Assembly (NCBI RefSeq): GCF_021284745.1
Contig: NZ_CP089925.1
Location: forward strand, 3,187,133-3,251,132
Origin: Lysobacter sp. KIS68-7
GTDB lineage: Bacteria > Pseudomonadota > Gammaproteobacteria > Xanthomonadales > Xanthomonadaceae
Length of the DNA stretch: 64,000 nucleotides
Reading direction: 5' to 3'
The translations under genes were made by a program, and so were the position numbers. The notes beneath the pieces were generated by a model, which was not told the origin of the DNA, ran no database searches, and saw nothing but the letters and a program-made list of their open reading frames with translations. Below, in pieces: positions 8,192-16,460 of the stretch (positions within the stretch are counted from its first letter, which is position 1; each line of letters begins with the position of its first letter).

Positions 8192-9214
8192 CTAGGTCCT
8201 TGTCGCAACCCGCGCAACGCGCCCTTCGCGCCACCGCTCCAGCACCAGGATCGCCACCCACGCATACACCGTGACCGCGACGAACAGGACGAAACGCACG
8301 GCGAAGGCCGAGCGGACATCGCCGCCCGTGCTGTCCTGCACGGCGGGGCCGATCAGGATCAGCATCGTCGCGCCCACGTTGACCCAGAACGACGGCGGGA
8401 AGCGCGTCGATGAAACGCCATACAACTTCGCGCCGAGATACAGGCCGAACAACAGCATCCACAGGAAGAACATCCACAGGCTCGGCCAGGCCTGCAGCGC
8501 GAACCAGAGCGCCATCGCGAAGACGCCGGCCAGGAAGGTGGATCCGAGCAACTCCTTGCCGGCGGCGCGCGCACTGATCGCAGAACCCTGCTGCCCGAGC
8601 ATGACCGCCTTCATGATGATCGCCATGTACATCGACGGGTTGGTGAACGCCATCAGCACCGGCGGCAACACGATGAGCATCGTGCGCAACGCGAGCCATG
8701 CGGCCTGGGGCGCGTCGGCCTTCGGCGCCTTGGCGGGCGCGGCCGCGCGCGCGTCTTCGGGGACGAATGGATAAACCACCCATTGGCAGGCAATCGCCAT
8801 GGCGATGCCGATCAACAACGCCTGCACCACGGATCGCGCCACCGCGTGTTCGACCAGCGCCGCGGCCGGAATCATCGTCAGGCCGATCGTGAGCAGCGTC
8901 GAGACAAGGCCTTGTCCCATGCCCACCGACAAGTAGGTACTGACGAACAGGCCGGTCGCCACCAGCATCACGCCCGTCCACGGGTAATTCCGGAGGATCG
9001 GGGTCAGCACCAAGCCTGTGCCCAGGGTGATGGTCACGACGAGCAACAGGCCCAACAAGCTTTTGGGTCCCATGGGGGGCGCGGGCGTCGACGTCAGGAA
9101 AATCGCGAACAGCGGCGCGAGGAACGGCAACGGCATCGCGAAGCCATAGGCCAGCGCCAGCGAGAGCGCCATCACCGCAGCGAGCCGGAACGTCCGCCTG
9201 GCAGCCAAGGGCAT
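8192..9214 (-). CDS. DUF2955/FUSC-like inner-membrane efflux component
   Basis: 340 residues from the ATG at 9214; a TTG at 9244 in the same frame would give 350 and overlap the HlyD gene by 22 bases. About ten membrane helices are arranged in two halves separated by a soluble stretch rich in Ala/Lys ('PAKAPKADAP'). The motif 'PPMGPKSLLGLLLVV' near residue 55 fits DUF2955. Such proteins act with a HlyD adaptor and an outer-membrane factor, as in the AaeAB-type aromatic-acid exporters. Here all three are adjacent and co-directional. The exported compound is unknown. Confidence 0.82.
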   Translation of the reverse strand: MPLAARRTFRLAAVMALSLALAYGFAMPLPFLAPLFAIFLTSTPAPPMGPKSLLGLLLVVTITLGTGLVLTPILRNYPWTGVMLVATGLFVSTYLSVGMGQGLVSTLLTIGLTMIPAAALVEHAVARSVVQALLIGIAMAIACQWVVYPFVPEDARAAAPAKAPKADAPQAAWLALRTMLIVLPPVLMAFTNPSMYMAIIMKAVMLGQQGSAISARAAGKELLGSTFLAGVFAMALWFALQAWPSLWMFFLWMLLFGLYLGAKLYGVSSTRFPPSFWVNVGATMLILIGPAVQDSTGGDVRSAFAVRFVLFVAVTVYAWVAILVLERWREGRVARVATRT

Positions 9215-9222
9215 CACGGTCG

Positions 9223-10314
9223 TCAATACGCGTACGTCAGCCAACTTGCCGCGCGGATGTAGAGCTTGCCAAGCAGGCGCAGGATGCCGCTGCCTTCGCC
9301 ATACGCGATCACCGAGGCCTGTCCGCCGACGCGCAACGCATCGCGCAACGCGGGATCCTGCCGCGCGTCGAATCCGACGATCACGGGGAAGCGCTGCGAT
9401 TGCCGCAGCCAGTCGCGACTGTTGTCGATCGAGGGCAGCGTGCCCGGCGGTGGCGCGTTAGCGGCGCTGACGCCCAGCCCGATGCTGCGCACGCGGCCCT
9501 TGAACACGCGCCCCGGGAGCGCGTCGAACACGATGTCGACCGGCGTTCCCACCTGCATGTGGCCCAGGTTGTTCTCGGTGAACTCGGCGTTGATCCAGAC
9601 GTCACCGATGGCGACCAAGGTGAGCACCGGGCTGCCGGTGCCCGCGTACAGGCCGACGTCGGTGCGCAGATCGGTGATGACGCCGGCCGACGGCGCCTTG
9701 ACCACGGTGTTCGACAGATCCAGTTCCGCCTTGTCGACCGCGGTGAGTGCGGTTTCGAGCACCGTGTTCTGGTCGACGTCGTCGCCGCCCATCTGTTCGA
9801 TCGCGCGACGGATGTCGGCTTCCGCCGCGGCCACCTGCGCCGTGGCTTGTTGCAGGCCGGCATCGGCGATTTCCTGGCGGCGCACGGAGATCGTGCCTTC
9901 GTCTTCTTCGCGCAAGCGGCGCAATCGCATCGCGTCCTGGCGCGCCGCCAGTTCGGCGGCGCGTGCCGCGCGGAGGTTGGCGCGCGCGGCTTCCACCGTC
10001 GCGCTGCCGGCGCCGACCTGCTTGTGCGCATTCGCGAGGTCCGAACGGGCCTTGGCCACGGCGATGCGGTACTGCGCAGGATCGACTTCGAACAACACCT
10101 GCCCCGCTTTCACTGCCTGGTTGTTGGCGACGGCGATCTTCGTCACCGCACCGGCCACCTTTGGTGCGACGCCGACGACATAGCCTTCGATCCGCGCCTG
10201 CGAAGTGTAGGGCGTATAGCGATCCGCGAGCAGGTACAGCACGAGGCTGACCGCGATCACGATCGCCACGGTGCGGCCGCCTTTCCTGACGCTCGCCTTG
10301 GCATCGGCGCTCAT
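9223..10314 (-). CDS. HlyD/EmrA-type periplasmic adaptor
   Basis: 363 residues. One N-terminal membrane helix ('TVAIVIAVSLVLYLLADRY', about 14-32), then a biotinyl-lipoyl-like half ('IEGYVVGVAPKVAGAVTKI'), a long coiled-coil hairpin (about 80-190, heavy in Ala/Glu/Arg heptads), the second lipoyl half ('VKAPSAGVITDLRTDVGLY') and a beta-barrel ('GTPVDIVFDALPG'). It bridges the inner-membrane pump to the outer-membrane factor. Its start overlaps the NodT stop (ATGA). Confidence 0.93.
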   Translation of the reverse strand: MSADAKASVRKGGRTVAIVIAVSLVLYLLADRYTPYTSQARIEGYVVGVAPKVAGAVTKIAVANNQAVKAGQVLFEVDPAQYRIAVAKARSDLANAHKQVGAGSATVEAARANLRAARAAELAARQDAMRLRRLREEDEGTISVRRQEIADAGLQQATAQVAAAEADIRRAIEQMGGDDVDQNTVLETALTAVDKAELDLSNTVVKAPSAGVITDLRTDVGLYAGTGSPVLTLVAIGDVWINAEFTENNLGHMQVGTPVDIVFDALPGRVFKGRVRSIGLGVSAANAPPPGTLPSIDNSRDWLRQSQRFPVIVGFDARQDPALRDALRVGGQASVIAYGEGSGILRLLGKLYIRAASWLTYAY

Positions 10315-11789
10315 TTCGACACCCTCCCCTGCGCCTCGGATTCCTCCGGAGGCGGCATGTCGACCCATCCGCCGCCGACCGCCTTGTACATGGTGATCAC
10401 TGCGACGATGTGTGCGCTGTCGTTGAGCAGTTCGCGTTCGGCCTGCGCGAACAGGACGCGTTGCGCATCCAGCACGCGGTCGAATCCTGCATAGCCTTCG
10501 CGATATAGCGTGTTCGCGAGTTCGAGCGAACGTTCCGCCGCGCGCGCCGCATCGTGCAACGGCACCTGTTGCTCGCCCGTCTTGACCACGCTGATCGCGG
10601 CGTCGTCCATCTCCTGCGCCGCGACCAGGGCGCTGTTCTGGAACAGTTCGATCGTTTCCTGCAGCCGCACATCCTGCAGCCGCACGTTGTTGCGGATGCG
10701 TCCATGGTCGAAGAGGTTCCAGGTGAGCGCGGGGCCGCCGGTGATGCGGGTGACGCTTGGCGTGCCACCGATCGTATCGGAGGACCAACCGATGCTGCCC
10801 AGCAGCGTGATGGCCGGAAAGTAATCCGCTTTCGCGATGCCGATCTGCGCCGATTGCGCCGCGACCTGCCACGCCGCCGCGCGCACGTCACTGCGGCGCA
10901 ACAGCAGGTTCGCAGGCACTTCGGTGATCACGGCGGATTCGACGTTCGGCAATGGGCCACCGACCGAGGCGAGTTCGGGCAAGTCACCGGGCGGCCGCCC
11001 CAGCACCACGCACAGCGCGTTGCGCAGCTTCACCAGGTCGGCCTCCTGTTCCGGGATGGTGGCGAAGGTGCCGAGGTATTGCGCTTTCGCCTGCTGCAGG
11101 TCCAGCTCCGATTCCTCGCCTTCCAGGTAAAGCCGCTCGGTAATGTCCAGGCTTCGCTTCTGGATGGCGGCGTTGTTCTTCGCGATTTCGATGCGCAGCA
11201 GCGTCGTGCGATAGCCGTAGTACAGCGTGGCCACCTGCGCGCTCAGCAGCACCTGCACGTCCTGCTGGTTGGCGACCGACGCGAAGAACCCCGCTTCCGC
11301 GGATTCGATGCCGCGCTTGAACCGGCCCCAGAAATCCAGTTCCCACGCCAGGTCGAAGTTCGCCCCGTACGCAGCGAAATGCTGGTGCTTGTCGGGGCCC
11401 GCGCCCCCGCTTTCGCGATTGTCGATATAGGTGGCCGCGCCGCTGAGCTGCTGCACCTGCGGGTACTGGTTGCTGCCGGCGATGCCGAGCACGGCGCGGC
11501 TCTCGAGGATCCGCAGGCCTGCGATGCGCAGCGATGGATTCTCGCGACGCGCGGTGTCGATCAGCGTGTTCAACACCGGGTCGTTGAAGGCCTGCCACCA
11601 AAAGCGCAGGTCGACTCGCTTCTGCGCATCGACGTTGTCGATCTGTCCGTAGAGATCGGAGTGCCAGGTCTTGAGCCACGCGACTTCCGGCTCCTGGTAG
11701 TCCGGGCCGAGCGTCACGCAGCCTTCCAGCAGCAAGGCCGATGCCACGACCAGTGCGTTGGCGATGCATCCGGTGACGATGCGTCGCAC
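10311..11789 (-). CDS. NodT-type outer-membrane efflux lipoprotein
   Basis: 492 residues from a GTG start; a GGGGTAAG run about eight bases upstream supports it. The signal peptide ends in the lipobox 'LLEGC' (Cys24). The rest has the duplicated TolC/OEP architecture with long helices, for example 'LDLAWELDFWGRFKRGIESAEAG' and 'LTWNLFDHGRIRNNVRLQ' (the 'W-x-L-F-D-x-G' repeat). It provides the outer-membrane channel for the HlyD-DUF2955 pump. It starts seven bases after the stop of the AI-2E-type permease and overlaps the HlyD start by four. Confidence 0.93.
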   Translation of the reverse strand: MRRIVTGCIANALVVASALLLEGCVTLGPDYQEPEVAWLKTWHSDLYGQIDNVDAQKRVDLRFWWQAFNDPVLNTLIDTARRENPSLRIAGLRILESRAVLGIAGSNQYPQVQQLSGAATYIDNRESGGAGPDKHQHFAAYGANFDLAWELDFWGRFKRGIESAEAGFFASVANQQDVQVLLSAQVATLYYGYRTTLLRIEIAKNNAAIQKRSLDITERLYLEGEESELDLQQAKAQYLGTFATIPEQEADLVKLRNALCVVLGRPPGDLPELASVGGPLPNVESAVITEVPANLLLRRSDVRAAAWQVAAQSAQIGIAKADYFPAITLLGSIGWSSDTIGGTPSVTRITGGPALTWNLFDHGRIRNNVRLQDVRLQETIELFQNSALVAAQEMDDAAISVVKTGEQQVPLHDAARAAERSLELANTLYREGYAGFDRVLDAQRVLFAQAERELLNDSAHIVAVITMYKAVGGGWVDMPPPEESEAQGRVSK

Positions 11790-11796
11790 GACGCGC

Positions 11797-12924
11797 TTAC
11801 CCCGGCGGGTCGGCGGACGCGGGCGGGCCGCGATCGACCCACTGCATGAAGATCTGGTAGCCCACGGCCAGCAGCACCGCGCCCATGAACAAGCCGGTCA
11901 TGCCGCCGGCGACCATGCCGCCGATGGCGCCGACCAGGATCACCAGCATCGGCGCTTCCACGCCGCGTCCGAGCAGCAAGGGCTTGAGCACGTTGTCCGC
12001 CAGCCCGCCCACGACGAACCACACGGTGAACAGGACCTTCGCCACGGTCGAGCTGCTGTCGTCGGCCATCCACAGATACGCGATGGCCGGAATCGACACG
12101 ATCACCGCCGGCAACTGGAGGATGCCGAGGAACATCACCGCGAACGCGAGCACCGCGGCGCCCGGAATGCCGGCCAGGAGGAAGCCGACGCCCAGCAGGA
12201 TCGCCTGGATCACGGCGACGCCGACGACACCGGTGGCGACCGAGCGGATGGTCGCGATGGAAAGCTCCAGCAACTCCGGTCCCTGCTCCCGGTTCGTCAG
12301 GCGCGTGAGGATGCGCTCGGCCACGCGCTTTTCCTCATCGGCGTAGACCATCAGGATGCCGGCGACCACGATGGCGAGCACGAACAACGCGGCCCCCGCG
12401 AGCGCGCTGGCCGCCATCGCGAGGATCTTCTTCGCGTATTGCTTCACGACCTCGCGGTTCTGTTGCAGCAAGCGGGGCAGGTTCGTCGCCGCTGCACTCC
12501 ATGTCGCGTACACGCGCGGGCCGACGATCGGCCACTCGGCGACCTTGGGATCAGGCGCCTTCAGGCCGATCTCGTTCGCATCGACGCCGTGGTACACGTC
12601 GCTCAACTCGCCGGTCACCGCCACGCCCAGCATCGCGATCGGCGTGCCGAGCAACAACAGGGCGGAGAGCACCAGCGCCGTGGCGGACCAGCCGCGCCTG
12701 CCGCCGAACCATCGCACCACGCGCACGTACAGCGGATAGAGCGCGACGGCCAGGATCATGGCCACGATGACCAGGTGCGAGAACGGGGTGAACACCCGCA
12801 CGCACACGAGTACGAGCAACACGATGAGCACGACGCGGAGCAAGGTCTCCGCCAAGTCCCGCGTCACCAGCTTGCGCAGCGTTTCGTAGTCTGCCTGCAC
12901 GTCCGCGGAGCTCCATGGGTGCAA
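11797..12924 (-). CDS. AI-2E transporter-family (PF01594) membrane permease
   Basis: 375 residues with about eight membrane helices. The family ending 'DNVLKPLLLGRGVEAPMLVILVGAIGGMVAGG' (positions around 315-345, the conserved N-x-x-x-P...G motif) is clear. PF01594 members include YdiK-like permeases and Na+/H+ antiporters; the AI-2 name is historical. No ATG fits: TTG at 12924 gives the full length, while GTG at 12900 has a GGAG ten bases upstream and may be the true start. It heads the efflux operon, so it may serve the same export process. Confidence 0.88.
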   Translation of the reverse strand: MHPWSSADVQADYETLRKLVTRDLAETLLRVVLIVLLVLVCVRVFTPFSHLVIVAMILAVALYPLYVRVVRWFGGRRGWSATALVLSALLLLGTPIAMLGVAVTGELSDVYHGVDANEIGLKAPDPKVAEWPIVGPRVYATWSAAATNLPRLLQQNREVVKQYAKKILAMAASALAGAALFVLAIVVAGILMVYADEEKRVAERILTRLTNREQGPELLELSIATIRSVATGVVGVAVIQAILLGVGFLLAGIPGAAVLAFAVMFLGILQLPAVIVSIPAIAYLWMADDSSSTVAKVLFTVWFVVGGLADNVLKPLLLGRGVEAPMLVILVGAIGGMVAGGMTGLFMGAVLLAVGYQIFMQWVDRGPPASADPPG

Positions 12925-12962
12925 GGGTCATGGATGATCCCACCGGCAGCCCGCCCCCTGAA

Positions 12963-12978
12963 TTGGCCCTTGGGCCAA
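12963..12978. promoter_or_regulatory. perfect 7-bp inverted repeat
   Basis: TTGGCCC-TT-GGGCCAA lies in the 145-base gap between the divergent AI-2E-type gene and the PAP2 gene. It has no T-run, so it looks more like an operator or structured leader than a terminator. It is 11 bases left of the shared operator-like motif at 12989. Confidence 0.4.
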
Positions 12979-12988
12979 CGCCCCGGAT

Positions 12989-13003
12989 AACGAACGGCTG
13001 AGT
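12989..13003 (+). promoter_or_regulatory. operator-like motif AACGAAYGGCTGAGT, copy 1
   Basis: The 15-base core, preceded by CCCGGAT, lies 66 bases before the ATG of the PAP2 gene at 13070. A near-identical copy sits before the LTA-synthase-like operon (22294). The half-sites (T/A)AAC and CTGAG are one helical turn apart, as expected for an OmpR-family tandem site. A perfect palindrome CTCGGCCGAG follows directly (13004-13013). Confidence 0.4.
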
Positions 13004-13069
13004 CTCGGCCGAGCGAAATTGAACACACCCCGGCGCACAAATGCGCGAAATCCCTTCGGGTGACGCCCC

Positions 13070-13696
13070 ATGCGCATGCGCCATTGCCTCCCTCTCGCGG
13101 CGATGCTGGTGCTTCCGATGCCGGCGCTCGCGGGCTGCCCGCCCTTCGACTGGATCGACCACGTCGTCACTTACGACAACTCGGGCATCTGGAACCGCGA
13201 CCACCAGAAACAACTCGCCCTCGGGATGGCGCTGACGGTGATCGGAGGCGCGTTGTTCACCGACAACAACTCACGGATGGGGCAGACCTTCGACAAGACC
13301 TTCGATTCGATGGTGCTCACCGCGGGCACGACCACGGTGATGAAGTACGTGTTCTCGCGCGAACGCCCCAGCCAGAACGCCGACCCGTGCGATTTCTTCG
13401 ACGGCTCGGGCCACCAGAGCTTCCCCAGCGGCGAGGTCGCGGAGGTCAGTTCGATCGTCACGCCCTTCATCCTCGAATACGGACACGACCACCCTGCGGT
13501 CTATGCGCTGGCCTTGCTGCCCGTGTACGACGCCGTCGCGCGCGTGAAAGTGCACGGGCATTGGCAGAGCGACGTGCTGGTGGGCGCAGGGATCGGGGTC
13601 GCGTGGGGCATCTACGCGCATCGCCGCCACTCGCCCCTGATCCTGGGCCTGTTGCCGGATGGCGGGGTGATGCTGGGATACCAGAAGGAGTTCTAG
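13070..13696 (+). CDS. PAP2-superfamily phosphatase with PSGE instead of PSGH
   Basis: 208 residues with a signal peptide ('LPLAAMLVLPMPALAGC'; a lipobox-like A-L-A-G-C cannot be excluded). The PAP2 signature is K-x6-R-P ('KYVFSRERP'), then 'SFPSGEVAE', then R-x5-H-x3-D ('RVKVHGHWQSD'). In canonical enzymes the second motif is PSGH and its His is the acid; here it is Glu. The nucleophilic His of motif 3 is present. The likely role is phosphatidate or lipid-A/undecaprenyl-type phosphatase activity at the envelope. The last four bases (CTAG) are shared with the stop of the convergent gene. Confidence 0.85.
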   Translation: MRMRHCLPLAAMLVLPMPALAGCPPFDWIDHVVTYDNSGIWNRDHQKQLALGMALTVIGGALFTDNNSRMGQTFDKTFDSMVLTAGTTTVMKYVFSRERPSQNADPCDFFDGSGHQSFPSGEVAEVSSIVTPFILEYGHDHPAVYALALLPVYDAVARVKVHGHWQSDVLVGAGIGVAWGIYAHRRHSPLILGLLPDGGVMLGYQKEF

Positions 13697-14211
13697 CCTG
13701 CCTTCGCTGCCCGCGCGAACAACCAGGCGGACACGAGCCACGCGCCGACGAACAGACCCGAGAGCACAGCGCCCTCCATCGATCCTGCGAACAGCGCGAT
13801 CCCGCCCACGAGCGCCTGCACGACCGCCGTCGCCACCATCGCGCGCACCATCGCCCCGGCCTGGAAGCGCGCGACGACGGCACCGACGATCCCCGCGACG
13901 AGCACGCCGGCGAACACCAGGTTCGCGGGATTGCGTTCATCCCCGATGATGCCGACGGCGAGGTTGATCCAGACCATGCAGAACGCAGTGGCGATCGCCA
14001 ACGCCGCCGCGGCGCGATACGCGACACTGCCGGACTTCCGCGTCGCCAGCTCATAGCTTCCGCAGGCGACGAGGAGCATCGTGCCGAAGGTGGTGAAATC
14101 GAGCGCCGTCCACTGCACTTCGCGCGTGAACTGCATCGCCACCATCGGCAGCGCAAGCAGGCCCCCGGCCATGCCCCAGATCGCGATGCGCCAGCGGTTC
14201 GTGTCAGCCAT
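13693..14211 (-). CDS. small multi-pass membrane protein
   Basis: 172 residues with five or six hydrophobic helices, beginning at about residue 8 ('AIWGMAGGLLALPMVAMQF') and ending 'LFVGAWLVSAWLFARAAKAG'. No family could be named. The sequence 'ALDFTTFGTMLLVACGSYELATRK' around 37-60 has acidic and hydroxyl residues in a helix start. It is a lone minus-strand gene converging on the PAP2 gene and sharing its CTAG stop. Confidence 0.6.
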   Translation of the reverse strand: MADTNRWRIAIWGMAGGLLALPMVAMQFTREVQWTALDFTTFGTMLLVACGSYELATRKSGSVAYRAAAALAIATAFCMVWINLAVGIIGDERNPANLVFAGVLVAGIVGAVVARFQAGAMVRAMVATAVVQALVGGIALFAGSMEGAVLSGLFVGAWLVSAWLFARAAKAG

Positions 14212-14301
14212 CTGCCGTCTCCCTGTGCGTTCGAAGTCGGCGCAGGCTCCCGCGCGCAGGTGAGGCCGCGATGGCGCTTGTGTGAAGCGGGGAAGAAGTG
14301 G

Positions 14302-14982
14302 CTAGTCCAGGTGTGCCGCGTTGCGGTCGCGCCCCTTTCCCACGCGGCGATCCACGCCACCGCCGAGCCATTTGATGAAGCGCGAGAAGCGCCCGCGCCG
14401 CGTCTTGCGATCGCGCGCAGCCTCATCCACGAGCCACGCCACCTGGATCACATGGCGCTCGCCTTCGAACGGCAGGTGCCCGTGGAAGGAACACTCGGTG
14501 CGCTTGAATGCGGTGAGCGTGCCGTACACCGGCGGAATTTCGGGCACGAGGATCGCGTCGATGTCGTTCGCCGCGGTGAGGAAGCGCAGGCATCCGGCGT
14601 GTTCGCCTTCCGGCCATCGTGCGTTGAGGTAGAGCAACGCACTGGCCACTTTGGAGGCGCTGTCGGTATGGATCGAGCCATGCCGCAGGTTGAGCGAACG
14701 GCAGATGGTGACGAGCGGCGGGTACTGCGACATGCGTTCGATGCCCAGCCGTGCGCCCAGGGCATCGGCGAATTCCGGCGAGGTGAGTTCGGCGACCAGG
14801 GCGTTGACCGTCTGTCCGCAGTCCCCGGCTTCGTGCGGGAAATACCCGGCGCCTGCATAGCGCGGGAAATCGGTGTCGAGGACCTGCACCGACGACGGGT
14901 CGAGGACCTCGTGCGCGATCAACAACGGGAACGGCACGGCGCGCACGTCCGCGGCATCGAGTTGGGCGGGGCGCAGGAGCAT
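14302..14982 (-). CDS. 2OG-Fe(II) oxygenase-like protein
   Basis: 226 residues. The metal site pattern of 2-oxoglutarate dioxygenases is visible: 'LRHGSIHTDSASKVASALLYLN' provides H-x-D, and about 75 residues later 'FKRTECSFHGHLPFEGERHVIQVAW' provides the distal His and the Arg that would bind 2-oxoglutarate. The family includes prolyl hydroxylases and Mur/lipid hydroxylases; the substrate is unknown. The basic C-terminus ('RDRKTRRGRFSRFIKWLGGG') is unusual and could bind nucleic acid or membrane. Confidence 0.78.
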   Translation of the reverse strand: MLLRPAQLDAADVRAVPFPLLIAHEVLDPSSVQVLDTDFPRYAGAGYFPHEAGDCGQTVNALVAELTSPEFADALGARLGIERMSQYPPLVTICRSLNLRHGSIHTDSASKVASALLYLNARWPEGEHAGCLRFLTAANDIDAILVPEIPPVYGTLTAFKRTECSFHGHLPFEGERHVIQVAWLVDEAARDRKTRRGRFSRFIKWLGGGVDRRVGKGRDRNAAHLD

Positions 14983-15006
14983 GGGTCGAGTATGGCCGCT
15001 TGGCGA

Positions 15007-15324
15007 TTAAAGCGGCGTCAGCGTGGGCGGGAACACGGTGTAGTGCTGGACCAGGGTTTCGAACTCGAGGAGGAAGTCGTTGTCCTCCTCGTAGTACTTC
15101 GCCCGCAGCACGTCCTGGCCGGCGAAGGCCTTCACGGCCTCCTCCGAATCCCAGAAGGTCAGCGTCTGGAAATGGGTGACGTCGCCGTCGTCCCGGCGCA
15201 GCAGGTACACGCCACGGTTGCCCGGGATGCTTTCGTAGTCGGGGATGGCGCGCACCTTCAGGAATTCGAAGTAGGCGTCCGCCAGGTGCGACGGCGTACG
15301 GCCGTGCCATAGTCTTGCGATCAT
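15007..15324 (-). CDS. antibiotic-biosynthesis-monooxygenase (ABM/NIPSNAP)-like protein
   Basis: 105 residues of dimeric ferredoxin-like alpha-beta fold. Recognisable stretches are 'MIARLWHGRTPSHLADAYFE' at the start, 'GNRGVYLLRRDDGDVTHFQ' and 'LTFWDSEEAVKAFAG'. Family members oxidise or bind small aromatic compounds and haem, often without cofactors. It is divergent from the cupin with only 39 bases between the two starts, so they probably share a control region. Confidence 0.75.
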   Translation of the reverse strand: MIARLWHGRTPSHLADAYFEFLKVRAIPDYESIPGNRGVYLLRRDDGDVTHFQTLTFWDSEEAVKAFAGQDVLRAKYYEEDNDFLLEFETLVQHYTVFPPTLTPL

Positions 15325-15363
15325 CGGTCCGTCCTCTGGTTCCGTCCCCTGGAAGGCAGCGAC

Positions 15364-15699
15364 ATGCGTTGGACACCCCGCGACTGGCTCGAGCGCCTGC
15401 CCGGCCCCGCCACCGACCGCTGGCCGGAGGGGGAGCGCTTCGTGCACGCCTTCGCCCGTGGCGCGGTGTCGGTCGAACTATACGCGCCGGTCGGGCACGA
15501 CCCCCAGACACCGCACGCGGAAGACGAGCTGTACTTCATCGTCGCCGGGACCGGCGTGCTGTCGATCGACGGGGTCGCGCATCCCTTCGCCCCGGGCGAT
15601 ATGTTCTTCGTGCCGGCGCATGCGCCGCATCGGTTCGAGCGTTTCAGCGAAGGGTTCGCGGCCTGGGCGGTGTTCTGGCCCGCGACGGGCGCGCCCTAG
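15364..15699 (+). CDS. cupin-domain protein
   Basis: 111 residues forming one cupin barrel: motif 1 'HAEDELYFIVAGTGVLSIDG' and motif 2 'PFAPGDMFFVPAHAPHRFE', which together supply His, Glu and His metal ligands. GGAAGG lies eight bases before the ATG. It is divergent from the ABM-like gene and its TAG shares CTAG with the convergent hydrolase stop. Reaction unknown. Confidence 0.88.
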   Translation: MRWTPRDWLERLPGPATDRWPEGERFVHAFARGAVSVELYAPVGHDPQTPHAEDELYFIVAGTGVLSIDGVAHPFAPGDMFFVPAHAPHRFERFSEGFAAWAVFWPATGAP

Positions 15700-16460
15700 G
15701 CGGCGTGCCACGCGGCCACGCGTTCCACGACCCACTCGGGTGCATCGAGCGCCAGGTCATGGCCGGCTTGCGGGTGGATGCAGAGTTCGCAGTGCCAGCG
15801 TTCCGCCAGCGCTTCCGAGCAACGCACGTCGACCAATGCGTCCAGCTGGCTCGCCAGCAGCAAGGTCGGGGCCCTCATCTGCTCCGGTGGAGTGAAGCGT
15901 GAGGCGGCCAGCAATTGTCGCAACGCATTGGCTCGCGTCACGGGCGCTTCGCGATCCCACGTCGTCCAGCGCGCGAGGATTTCGCGGCCTTCTGGCGAAT
16001 CCGGATCGGCGCGACTCGTCGCCTGCAGGATCGTGCGCTCGCGTTGCTCCGCGTTCCCTGCCAGGAAGGCGCTCGCCATCGCAAAGTAGTGATTGGGACG
16101 CAGGCGTCGATACCACGGGCTGCCTTCGCGCGCGCTGGTGTTCATCAGCACGCAAGCGCCCACTTCATCCGGATGGCGGCGCGCCCATTCCACGGCGACC
16201 ATTGCGCCGAGGGAGAGCGCGACGAAGCCGAACGGCGGCGCGGGCTCCGCAGCGCGGCATCGTTCGCGACACGCTTCCACGAGGCCTGCCATGGTCGACG
16301 GACTGCGCTCGCCCACGCGCGATCCGTTGCCCGGCAGGTCGATGCATTGCACCGTCACCTGGAGTCGCTGCGCGAAACGCTCCGGCAATCCGTTCCAATG
16401 GCGCGCATCGCGCGACAGGCCGCGCAGGAAGAGCCAGTGCCGCGGCATCGCAGCGCTCAT
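15696..16460 (-). CDS. alpha/beta hydrolase
   Basis: 254 residues. An oxyanion region near 'WLFLRGLSRDARHW', a nucleophile elbow 'FVALSLGAMVAVEWARRH' (G-x-S-x-G replaced by A-L-S-L-G; Ser about residue 97), an Asp in 'LASQLDALVDVRCSE' and the catalytic His in 'HPQAGHDLALDAPEWV' complete the triad. Typical BioH-like or lactonase/esterase fold. The start overlaps the M14 peptidase stop (ATGA), so hydrolase and peptidase are co-expressed. Confidence 0.88.
   Translation of the reverse strand: MSAAMPRHWLFLRGLSRDARHWNGLPERFAQRLQVTVQCIDLPGNGSRVGERSPSTMAGLVEACRERCRAAEPAPPFGFVALSLGAMVAVEWARRHPDEVGACVLMNTSAREGSPWYRRLRPNHYFAMASAFLAGNAEQRERTILQATSRADPDSPEGREILARWTTWDREAPVTRANALRQLLAASRFTPPEQMRAPTLLLASQLDALVDVRCSEALAERWHCELCIHPQAGHDLALDAPEWVVERVAAWHAA

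Noticed and set aside
11797..12924. Quorum-sensing AI-2 system
   Set aside because: The PF01594 family name is historical; no LuxS or Lsr genes are in the window.
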